From contig CAWBUQ010000004.1 of NCBI GenBank assembly GCA_963791995.1, forward strand, positions 124,001 to 188,000: a DNA stretch of 64,000 nt. Reading direction: 5' to 3'. This DNA is from Bog-473 sp963791995 (lineage in GTDB: Bacteria > Actinomycetota > Acidimicrobiia > Acidimicrobiales > RAAP-2). The translations under genes were made by a program, and so were the position numbers. Below are positions 10,091 through 18,919 of this stretch, one piece after another; the stretch's first letter is position 1; every line of letters begins with the position of its first letter. The notes under the pieces are model-generated. The model was not told the DNA's origin. It did no database searches and worked only from the letters and a program-made list of their open reading frames with translations.

Positions 10091-10945
10091 ATGTCGATCA
10101 CTCGGGTGGGAATCGTCGGGTCGGGAATCATGGGTTCGGGCATCGTGGAAGTCGCGGCGGCGGCGGGCCACGAGGTGGTGCTGCGCAGCCGCTCCAAGGC
10201 GAGCGCGGAGGCCATGGTCGCCGGCCTGGCCAAGTCATTGGCCAAGCAGGTGGAGAAGGGCAAGCGCACCGAGGTCGAGGCGGCCGAGATCACGGCCCGC
10301 GTCAGTGCCACGACGCACCTCGGAGACCTCGTCGGCGTCGACCTCGTCATCGAGTCGGTGGTCGAGGACCTCGCGGTGAAGAAGGACCTCTTCGCCGAGC
10401 TCGACAGCGTCTGCAAGCCCGAGACGATCCTGGCCACCAACACATCCACCCTGCCGGTGGTCGAGATGGCCATGGCGACCGGACGCCCAGACCTCGTGTG
10501 CGGTGTCCACTTCTTCAACCCGGCGCCGGCCATGGCGCTCGTCGAGGTCGTGCGGCCCATCACCGCCGCCGACGCGACGATCGACGCCGCCATCGCGTTC
10601 GCCACCACCTGTGGCAAGGATCCCGTCGAGGTCAAGGACCAGGCGGGCTTCATCGTCAACGCGCTCCTCTTCCCCTACCTCAACAACGCCGTGCGCCTCT
10701 ACGAGCAGGGCGTGGCCTCCAAGGAGGGCATCGACGCCGCCATGAAGGGCGGGTGCGGCTTCCCGATGGGTCCCTTCGCGCTGCTCGACCTCGTCGGCCT
10801 CGACACGTCGCTCGCAATCCTCGATGCGCTCTATGCCGAGTACCGCGATCCGAACTACGCCGCGGTCCCGTTGCTGCGCCGGCTGGTCGCCTCCGGCCAA
10901 CTGGGGCGCAAAGCCAAGCGCGGCTTCTACGACTACACCCGCTGA
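10091..10945 (+). CDS. 3-hydroxybutyryl-CoA dehydrogenase
   Basis: 284 residues, the usual length for a single-function enzyme of this family. The N-terminal Rossmann domain starts VGIVGSGIMGSGIVEVAAAA. The catalytic HFFNPAPAMALVEVV follows ATNTSTLPV. The C-terminal helical domain includes DQAGFIVNALLFPYLNNAVR and GCGFPMGPFALLDLVGLD, and the gene ends in RGFYDYTR. It oxidises or reduces 3-hydroxyacyl-CoA with NAD(P). The ATG at 10091 directly precedes the nucleotide-binding strand. Located 76 bp upstream of the mutase gene and in line with the thiolase and ccr, it probably acts in the acetoacetyl-CoA to crotonyl-CoA branch; a matching crotonase is not in the window. Confidence 0.92.
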   Translation: MSITRVGIVGSGIMGSGIVEVAAAAGHEVVLRSRSKASAEAMVAGLAKSLAKQVEKGKRTEVEAAEITARVSATTHLGDLVGVDLVIESVVEDLAVKKDLFAELDSVCKPETILATNTSTLPVVEMAMATGRPDLVCGVHFFNPAPAMALVEVVRPITAADATIDAAIAFATTCGKDPVEVKDQAGFIVNALLFPYLNNAVRLYEQGVASKEGIDAAMKGGCGFPMGPFALLDLVGLDTSLAILDALYAEYRDPNYAAVPLLRRLVASGQLGRKAKRGFYDYTR

Positions 10946-11021
10946 TCGCGGGCCCGGCGCCTTGGGCACCCGAAAGGCGGGCACAATGGTGGTGCACCCC
11001 ACTCGTCTGGAGGTGAACTGA

Positions 11022-13013
11022 ATGGCTACCGAGCCGCAGCGGGACGCGCCGTGGGTGATGCGTACCTACTCGGGCCATTCGACCGCGCGCGCTTCCAACG
11101 AGCTCTACCGCACCAACTTGGCCAAGGGTCAGACCGGCCTGTCCATCGCCTTCGACCTGCCGACTCAGACCGGCTACGACCCCGACGCGCCCGAGGCCGC
11201 AGGCGAGGTGGGCAAAGTCGGCGTCCCAGTCGCCCACCTCGGGCACATGCACGAGCTGCTGGATCAGATTCCCGTGGCGGACATGAACACCTCCATGACG
11301 ATCAACGCCACCGCGGCCTGGCTGCTCGCCCTCTACGTGGCCAATGCGCAAGACATGGGGGTCGAACCGGCGCGCCTGGCGGGGACGACGCAGAACGACA
11401 TCGTCAAGGAGTACCTGAGCCGGGGCACCTACATCTTCCCGCCCGGGCCGAGCCTGCGCCTCACGGTCGACACCATCGCCTACACGGTGCGCAACGCGCC
11501 GAAGTGGAACCCGATCAACGTCTGCAGCTACCACCTCCAAGAAGCGGGCGCGACGCCCACCCAGGAGATCGCCTATGCGCTGGCGACCGCCATCGGTGTG
11601 CTCGACGGGGTGCGCGCCTCGGGCAAAATCGAGGAGTCCGAGTTGCACGCGGTCGTCGGCCGCATCAGCTTCTTCGTCAACTCCAGCGTCCGCTTCGTGG
11701 AGGAGACCTGCAAAATGCGGGCTTTCACCGAGCTGTGGGACCGCATCTGCTTCGAGCGTTACGGCGTCGAGGACCCCAAACTGCGCCGGTTCCGCTACGG
11801 CGTGCAGGTCAACTCGCTCGGCCTGACCGAGCAACAGCCCGAGAACAACGTGCAGCGCATCGTGCTCGAGACCCTCGGCGTCACGCTCTCGAAGAGCGCG
11901 CGGGCGTGCGCCATGCAGTTGCCGGCCTGGAACGAGGCGCTCGGGCTGCCCCGGCCGTGGGACCAGCAGTGGTCGCTGCGCATCCAGCAGGTCCTCGCGT
12001 TCGAGTCCGACCTGCTCGAGTACGGCGACATCTTCGAGGGATCGACCGTGATCGCCGCCAAGACGGCCGAGCTCGTCGAGGCGGCCTCGGCCGAGTTGGC
12101 CGACGTGGAGGCGCTCGGAGGCGCGTTCGAAGCCATCGACGAGCTGAAGCGCCGGCTGGTGCGCAGCCAGGCCGAGCGGGTGCGCCGCATCGAGTCGGGC
12201 GAGCAGAAGGTCGTGGGCGTCAATTGCTTCACCGAGACGGCCCCCTCCCCCCTCTTGGGGGAGGGGGAGTTCGAGGCGATCATGAAGGTCGACCACCGGG
12301 TCGAGGCCGAGCAGATCGCCGACGTGGAGCGCTGGCGGGCCGAGCGCGACAACGCGGCGGTGCGCCGCGCGCTCGACGACCTGCGTCGCGTCGCCGACGA
12401 CGACGGGCCCGAGGGCAATGTCATGGAGGCGACCATCGCGCTCGCCCACGCCGGCGGGACCACGGGGGAATGGGCCGCCGCGCTCCGCGAGGTCTTCGGC
12501 GAGTTCCGCGCGCCGACCGGCGTCAGCGGCGGCGTGGGCCGGCGCGGCGAAGAGCTGGCTCCTGTCCGCATCCGGACCAAGGCGTTGGCCGAGCGGACCG
12601 GCGGGCCGCCGAGGTTGTTGGTGGCCAAGCCCGGGCTCGACGGGCACTCCAACGGTGCGGAGCAGATCGCCGTGGCGGCCCGCGACGCGGGCTTCGAGGT
12701 GATCTACCAAGGCATCAGGCTCACCCCCGAACAGATCGTGGCCGCCGCGCGTGACGAGGACGTCGACATCGTCGGCCTGTCCATCCTCTCTGGTTCGCAC
12801 CTCGAACTCGTGCCCGACATCCTCGACCGCCTGCGCGCGGCGGGGAGCAACGCCGCGGTGGTGGTCGGCGGCATCATCCCGCCCGACGACGCCGAGCTGC
12901 TGATCGGGAAGGGCGTGGCGTCGGTCTACACGCCGAAGGACTACTCGTTCGACCGCATCATGGAGGATCTGGTCGCGCTGGCCGAGCGCCAGCGCGACGC
13001 CACTCCCGGGTGA
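11022..13013 (+). CDS. meaA: Ethylmalonyl-CoA mutase (MeaA-type, B12-dependent)
   Basis: 663 residues containing both the acyl-CoA mutase barrel and, at the C-terminus, the cobalamin-binding domain. The start RTYSGHSTARASNELYRTNL and GLSIAFDLPTQTGYDPD are typical of the MeaA / ethylmalonyl-CoA mutase branch rather than the two-subunit methylmalonyl-CoA mutase. The B12 base-off motif DxHxxG is DGHSNG near residue 538, followed by SILSGSHLELVPDIL and GGIIPPDD. It rearranges (2R)-ethylmalonyl-CoA to methylsuccinyl-CoA by adenosylcobalamin radical chemistry. Strong RBS GGAGGTGA at 11010. Co-occurrence with ccr and epimerase supports the ethylmalonyl assignment; methylmalonyl or isobutyryl substrates cannot be excluded from motifs alone. 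Confidence 0.88.
   Translation: MATEPQRDAPWVMRTYSGHSTARASNELYRTNLAKGQTGLSIAFDLPTQTGYDPDAPEAAGEVGKVGVPVAHLGHMHELLDQIPVADMNTSMTINATAAWLLALYVANAQDMGVEPARLAGTTQNDIVKEYLSRGTYIFPPGPSLRLTVDTIAYTVRNAPKWNPINVCSYHLQEAGATPTQEIAYALATAIGVLDGVRASGKIEESELHAVVGRISFFVNSSVRFVEETCKMRAFTELWDRICFERYGVEDPKLRRFRYGVQVNSLGLTEQQPENNVQRIVLETLGVTLSKSARACAMQLPAWNEALGLPRPWDQQWSLRIQQVLAFESDLLEYGDIFEGSTVIAAKTAELVEAASAELADVEALGGAFEAIDELKRRLVRSQAERVRRIESGEQKVVGVNCFTETAPSPLLGEGEFEAIMKVDHRVEAEQIADVERWRAERDNAAVRRALDDLRRVADDDGPEGNVMEATIALAHAGGTTGEWAAALREVFGEFRAPTGVSGGVGRRGEELAPVRIRTKALAERTGGPPRLLVAKPGLDGHSNGAEQIAVAARDAGFEVIYQGIRLTPEQIVAAARDEDVDIVGLSILSGSHLELVPDILDRLRAAGSNAAVVVGGIIPPDDAELLIGKGVASVYTPKDYSFDRIMEDLVALAERQRDATPG
12241..12267. 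repeat. Perfect 11-bp inverted repeat inside meaA
   Basis: CCCCCTCCCCC (12241-12251) is followed by a CTCTT loop and GGGGGAGGGGG (12257-12267). It falls in frame in the linker between mutase and cobalamin domains and encodes PSPLLGEGE. The stem would be very stable in RNA or single-stranded DNA. Confidence 0.85.
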
Positions 13014-13332
13014 GGCGGGCCATCTCGCGCCACGTCACGGCGACGGCGCCGAGCTCAATGGCCCGGAGACGAAGGCTCTCGGGCAGGTCGTAGTGGTTGA
13101 GCGCGGCCGAGCGCCGGTGGCGCTGATACCCGCGCGGCGGAATGCCCAGCGCGGCGGCCATGGCGTGGAGCTCGTCGGGATCGTCGGCCAGCAGGTGGGA
13201 CCAGCGGTCGTCCCGGTCGCGGACAGTGGCGCGTTGGCGCCAGTCGTCGACGTAGACGGTCAGCGCCGCGCCCAGGGCCGGTCGCGCCGCAGAGGCAGGG
13301 GCTTGTGCCACCAGCGGCCGCTGAAGCGCCAC
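12958..13332 (-). CDS. DUF4031-like small protein
   Basis: The recognisable domain begins TVYVDDWRQRATVRDRDDRW, then DELHAMAAALGIPPRGYQ, HYDLPESLRLRAIELGA and VTWREMAR, matching my recollection of the DUF4031 family found in actinobacteria. The start is uncertain. An ATG at 13330-13332 gives 124 residues but overlaps the upstream small gene by 71 bp; a GTG lies at 13309-13311; and a CTG at 13261-13263 overlaps the upstream TGA (CTGA) exactly where the domain begins. The 3' end overlaps the end of meaA on the other strand by 56 bp. Function unknown; it travels here with acyl-CoA carboxylase genes. Confidence 0.6.
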   Translation of the reverse strand: MALQRPLVAQAPASAARPALGAALTVYVDDWRQRATVRDRDDRWSHLLADDPDELHAMAAALGIPPRGYQRHRRSAALNHYDLPESLRLRAIELGAVAVTWREMARLTREWRRAGARPARPDPP

Positions 13333-13474
13333 GGCTCGTGCACCGGGTCGTGCTCGTCGGCGGGCGCCGGGCGGGGCCAGGCCAACTGCACGGCGGCCGC
13401 GATGGCGGCCAGCACGGCGGGATCGGGCTCGGGCCGCGGCCGCAGCGCCAGCTGCTCGGGGTCGAAGCGGAGAC

Positions 13475-13478
<4 letters not shown>
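13260..13478 (-). CDS. Small acyl-CoA carboxylase epsilon-like protein
   Basis: 72 residues starting at a GTG that overlaps the stop of the carboxyltransferase gene (GTGA). The helix DPAVLAAIAAAVQLAW followed by a Pro/Trp/Arg-rich tail (WRFSGRWWHKP) resembles the epsilon subunits that stabilise actinobacterial acyl-CoA carboxylase complexes, which are short, poorly conserved and encoded immediately after accD. The assignment rests on position, size and this pattern, not on catalytic motifs. If correct, it would bridge the biotin-carboxylase and carboxyltransferase subunits. The alternative is an unrelated small protein. Confidence 0.55.
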
Positions 13479-15031
<1,553 letters not shown>

Positions 15032-15121
15032 GCGGGTGAGGCTAACGCCCCCCGGGTACGGCCCGAAATTGCGACCGTAAGACACCAGAGTGGAAGCCGT
15101 TCTATTTCCTGACGGAAAAAA

Positions 15122-15135
15122 CCTGGGTGACCAGG
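15122..15135. promoter_or_regulatory. Palindrome flanked by A-runs in the divergent accD / livG region
   Basis: CCTGG-GTGA-CCAGG is flanked by A6 (15116-15121) and A7 (15136-15142), about 85 bp upstream of accD and 65 bp upstream of livG. This is the least GC-rich spot in the region. It could be an operator for either direction. Read on the minus strand it is also a short hairpin followed by six T, like an attenuator in the accD leader. Confidence 0.4.
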
Positions 15136-15199
15136 AAAAAAAGATCGAGGCCCGGGGCAGATGGCCTGGAGGCCGGCCCGACCGCAACGGGGGGAGACG

Positions 15200-16015
15200 A
15201 TGCCGCTTCTGCAAGTAGCGGAAGCCGAAGTTCGATTCGGCGGCGTGCACACGCTGCGCGGCGTCGACCTCGACGTCGCAGCCGGCGCCGTGACTGGTCT
15301 GATCGGTCCGAACGGGGCCGGCAAGACCACGTGCTTCAACGCCGTCTGCGGCCTGCAGTCCCTGACCCGGGGCAGCGTGCGCTTCGACGGCGCCGACATG
15401 ACCTCGCTCAAGCCGCACAAGCGCGCCCGGCTCGGGATCGCACGCACCTTCCAGCGCCTCGAGGTGTTCGGCTCACTGTCGGTGCGCGAGAACGTCCTCG
15501 CGGCGGCCGAGATCCGGCGCCGCTGGTCGCATGACCGCTCCGACGCCGCGGCCAACGCCCGGGCCGTGTTGGCGCTCGTGGGCCTCACGTCGCTGGCGGA
15601 CCGCCCGGCGGACACCCTCCCGACAGGGCAGGCCCGGCTCCTCGAGCTCGCCCGCGCCCTGGCGACCCGGCCGCGACTGCTCCTGCTCGACGAGCCGTCC
15701 TCGGGGTTGAGCGACACCGAGAGCGAAGAGCTCGGCGACCTGCTGGTCCAGCTGGCCGGCGCCGGCATGGGCGTGCTCTTGGTCGAGCACGACATGGGCC
15801 TCGTCATGCGGGTGTGCACGCGGATCAACGTCTTGGACTTCGGTGCCGTCCTCATGGTGGGGAGCCCCGACGAGGTGCGGGCCGACGAGCGGGTGCGCGC
15901 TGCCTACCTGGGTTCTGCCGAGGATCCCGAGGAAGACGCCGAGCCCGACGCGGCCGAGCCGGCCGACGCCGGCGACGAACTGGTGTCGTCGACCCCGGCG
16001 GTGACGCATGGCTGA
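15200..16015 (+). CDS. livG: Branched-chain-type ABC transporter ATP-binding protein LivG
   Basis: 271 residues. Walker A GPNGAGKT is at 36-43, FQRLEVFGSLSVRENVL is the Q-loop region, Walker B with catalytic Glu is LLLLDEPSSGL, and the switch histidine is in LLVEHDMGLVMRV. The signature is LPTGQ (140-144) instead of LSxGQ, an unusual divergence. The C-terminal ~30 residues form an acidic tail. It energises import of hydrophobic or branched amino acids or related ligands with LivF and the fused permease. RBS GGGGGAGA precedes the ATG at 15200. The last eight bases overlap livF. First gene of a six-gene transporter operon. Confidence 0.9.
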   Translation: MPLLQVAEAEVRFGGVHTLRGVDLDVAAGAVTGLIGPNGAGKTTCFNAVCGLQSLTRGSVRFDGADMTSLKPHKRARLGIARTFQRLEVFGSLSVRENVLAAAEIRRRWSHDRSDAAANARAVLALVGLTSLADRPADTLPTGQARLLELARALATRPRLLLLDEPSSGLSDTESEELGDLLVQLAGAGMGVLLVEHDMGLVMRVCTRINVLDFGAVLMVGSPDEVRADERVRAAYLGSAEDPEEDAEPDAAEPADAGDELVSSTPAVTHG

Positions 16016-16721
16016 GCCGCCCGTGCTCGAGCTGCGACGCGTCCACGCGGCCTACGGGCAGATCGAGGTGCTCCACGGCATCGACCTCGCGGTGGCGGCG
16101 GGTGCCGTGCTCGCGTTGCTCGGCCCCAACGGAGCGGGCAAGTCGACGACGCTCAAAGTGGCCAGCGGGCAGATGGAACCGACCAAGGGTTGCTTCCACG
16201 TCCTCGGGCGCCACGTGAACGGCATGCGCCCCGACGCGCTGGCCCGCGCCGGCCTGTGCACGCTGCCCGACGGCCGAGGCATCTTCCCCAACCTCACGGT
16301 GAACGAGAACCTGCGCCTGATGACCTTCGCCGGCCCGTCGCGCGCCCACGTGGAGGACCTCGCGTTCACCCGCTTCCCGCGGCTGGCGGAACGGCGCCAC
16401 CAGGTGGCCGGGACGCTGTCGGGCGGCGAGCAGCAGATGCTGGCCATGGCGCGCACACTCAGCGTCGAGCCGGCCGTCCTGCTGCTCGACGAGATCTCCA
16501 TGGGACTGGCGCCGATGATCGTGGCCGAGCTCTACACGTTGGTGGCGCAGATCGCCGCCGAGGGCGTGGCCGTGATCCTGGCCGAGCAGTTCGCCGCCAC
16601 CGCGCTCGGCGTCGCCACCGACGTCGCCGTCGTGGTCCAGGGCCGGATCGTCGCCGCCGGCAAGCCCGACGACCTGCCCGACGACCTGGCCGACGCGTAC
16701 CTCGGAGGAGCCGCCGCATGA
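16008..16721 (+). CDS. livF: Branched-chain-type ABC transporter ATP-binding protein LivF
   Basis: 237 residues. Walker A GPNGAGKS (39-46), canonical signature LSGGE (137-141), and Walker B LLLDEISMGLAPM. The switch position reads AEQF with Gln in place of His, as is usual in LivF. TLPDGRGIFPNLTVNENL is the LivF Q-loop. It pairs with LivG as the second ATPase of a HAAT-type importer. It overlaps livG by eight bases, and its stop overlaps the next ATG (ATGA), implying coupled translation with the unusual surface protein that follows. Confidence 0.92.
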   Translation: MAEPPVLELRRVHAAYGQIEVLHGIDLAVAAGAVLALLGPNGAGKSTTLKVASGQMEPTKGCFHVLGRHVNGMRPDALARAGLCTLPDGRGIFPNLTVNENLRLMTFAGPSRAHVEDLAFTRFPRLAERRHQVAGTLSGGEQQMLAMARTLSVEPAVLLLDEISMGLAPMIVAELYTLVAQIAAEGVAVILAEQFAATALGVATDVAVVVQGRIVAAGKPDDLPDDLADAYLGGAAA

Positions 16722-18364
16722 GCGATCCCGCCCACGCCAGCCCCGGCGCCCGGCTCGGCCGGCGCCCTGTCGGCCGTCCCCGGTCCGGCCTGCGCCGTGT
16801 CGGCGTGCTCGGCGCGTCGGCGCTGCTCCTGGTCGCGGGTGGCGCGGGATTGCTCGCCGCCGCCTTTGCCAGCGGCCCCGCCGGCGCGGACAGCGGCAGC
16901 GGGAGCGCCGGCAGCGGGAGCGACCTCGGCGGCTTCACCGTGAGCTCGCTGGCCGAGGCGGTCACCGCACAGTACGAACAGCCCAACTTCCCCCTGCCGG
17001 CCACGCCGTCGCTCGAGTTCGACGAGGGCTACGCCGCCACCACCGACAACTACGGCCCGAGCGGCACCGCCACCGCGTCGAGCCTCTACCCCGGCCAGGT
17101 CGTCGCCAACGCCGGGCCCGAGCTCGCCCTCCTGGTGCCCGGTGTGCCGTTGCCCCCGGCGCCGGTCTGGCCGGCCCAGGCGGCGACCGAGTACCCCCAG
17201 ACGCCCACCGCCTCCACCGACGAGCCCGGCGTGAACATGGACAGCTCGAGCACGGCGAACGGCAACACGGCCAGCGCCACCCTCGGCGACGACGCGCCCG
17301 AGGCCGGCTCGAGTGGCGCCGACGCCGACTGCGGTGGCGCCCTCGGGTTCGGGCAACCCGCTGGCGGGCTCCTCGGCCATCTTCGGCATCGGCACCATGT
17401 CGGCCACCTCGTCGTCACTGGCCCCGAGCACGACCGCCAACGCCGAGGCCAGCGCGACCGACAGTGGCGTCTCCATCCTCGACGGCCTGATCACCATCGG
17501 CAGCGTCACCTCGACCGCCACGGCGATCTCGGACGGCGCCAACGGCAAGTTGACCGGTTCGACCCAGGTCCAGAACATGTCGATCGCCGGTGAGGCCGTG
17601 ACGGTCAACTCCACCGGCATCTCGGCCGCCGGCCAGAGCACCCCGCTGTCGCTCCCGATCGCGAGCATCAACACGGTGCTCAGCGAGCTCGGCATCACCA
17701 TGTCGATGAGCAACGCCACCGACAGCGTCAGCGGACCATCGGCCAGCCGCACGCTCGACGGGCTCAAGATCACCATCGACCTCAAGACGTTGGACAACGC
17801 GGCCAACCAGTTCGCCTCGCTCCTGCCGTCCTCGCTGACCTCGCAGCTCCCCGTAGCCCTGCCCAACGACCAGCAGCTGACGCTCGACCTGGCCACCGTG
17901 CAGGTGGCCTCGACCGCCTCGCCGTCGTTCGCCGCCGGGCAACAGCGGCAACAGCGGCAGCGGTTCGGGATCCGCGCTCGCGACGTCGTCCGCCGGCTCG
18001 GGCTCCACCACGGGGAACTCGGGAGCGGGCAGCTTCACGGGCGACACCGGTGCGGGCGGTTCGTTCTCGCCGGGGAGCTCCGGCGCTTCGACCGGCAACT
18101 CGGGCTCGGGTCCGGGTGCGGGTTCGGGCAACGCGCTGTCGACGGCGTCGGCACCGGCCTCCATCGTCGGCCCCGCCTTCAAGGGTGTCGGTGCCGCGCT
18201 CGGTCCTGTTGGGCCTGTTGGCCGCGACCGCGCTCGCCTACGCGTACAAGCGAGCCGACGACGCCAGCGAGTTGCTCGGCAGCTCGTGCGCCGACGGCGA
18301 CCCGCTCATGGAGCGCTTCAACGCCACCCCCGACGACCTCGACGAGATCGGAGGATCCACCTGA
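16718..18364 (+). CDS. Unrecognised secreted, C-terminally anchored Ser/Gly-rich protein in transporter operon (three frameshifts)
   Basis: Its ATG overlaps the livF stop (ATGA). Repaired, it is about 547 residues. An N-terminal signal or anchor (VGVLGASALLLVAGGAGLLAA) precedes a Ser/Gly spacer and a Pro-rich segment. A Ser/Thr/Ala-rich region (about 17310-17930) with alternating short hydrophobics (LDGLITIGSVTSTATAISDG) suggests a beta-structured exported domain. A long GNSGSGS stalk follows, then a C-terminal helix VLLGLLAATALAYAY and the cytoplasmic-looking tail YKRADDASELLGS. One-base corrections are needed near 17312, at the GGG at 17937-17939 and at the GGG at 18183-18185. I do not recognise the family. 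Its place between the ATPases and the binding protein suggests a cell-surface accessory of the transporter. Confidence 0.65.
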
Positions 18365-18919
18365 TGAACCTCTTCGGACGACCCTCACAGGACCCGGGCA
18401 CGCTGACGCGCGTCACCGGCGGCGAGTCCCCGGGCGACGCGGGCGTCGGTGTGCACCAGATCGCGGGCCTGCCCCAGATATCCGGATCTCCCCGAGCTGC
18501 CCGAACTGGAGGCGTCGTCGACGCCGGTCCCCTCGCGTCTGGCACGCCTGGCCGCCGTGGTCGACCGGGCACGCCCGGGCCGCAGCAGCCGCAACGTGCG
18601 CAAGTGGCTCGAGACGATCGGCATGTGCCTCATCGTCTTCGGCTTCGTGTGCATCCTGCTCGGTTGGTACGGCGCCGCCCACAGTCCCTACCTGTACCAA
18701 GAGGTGCCGTATCTGATTTCGGGTGGTCTGCTCGGCGTGTCCCTCGTGATCGGTGGCGGCATCCTCGTGCACTGCGCCTGGTGCATGCGCAAGGTCGAAG
18801 AGGACCGGCGCAACGCACTGGCCATCGTGCGATCGGTCGACCGCCTCGAGCGGATCATGCGCAGCCTCGACGAGACGCGGCGCGGCGAGCGGGCCGACCA
18901 GGAGGAGCATTCGTTGTGA
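18364..18919 (+). CDS. Unrecognised two-helix membrane protein in transporter operon (one frameshift)
   Basis: The ATG at 18364 shares a base with the preceding TGA (TGATG). After one base is removed from the CCCC at 18472-18475 it reads as ~184 residues: an N-terminal soluble part with a Pro/Leu/Glu stretch (YPDLPELPELEASS), a basic region, then two transmembrane helices (MCLIVFGFVCILLGWYG and LISGGLLGVSLVIGGGILV). A cytoplasmic helical tail follows (RNALAIVRSVDRLERIMRSL) that could form a short coiled coil. No family recognised. The GTG of the next gene overlaps its stop (GTGA). Coupling on both sides says it is made stoichiometrically with the transporter and the surface protein. Confidence 0.65.

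Noticed and set aside
12241..12267. Insertion sequence end or intrinsic terminator in meaA
   Set aside because: No transposase, no target duplication, no T-run, and the protein frame is uninterrupted.
10680..12800. Minus-strand open frame opposite meaA
   Set aside because: Antisense to a fully conserved mutase and lacking any recognisable sequence.
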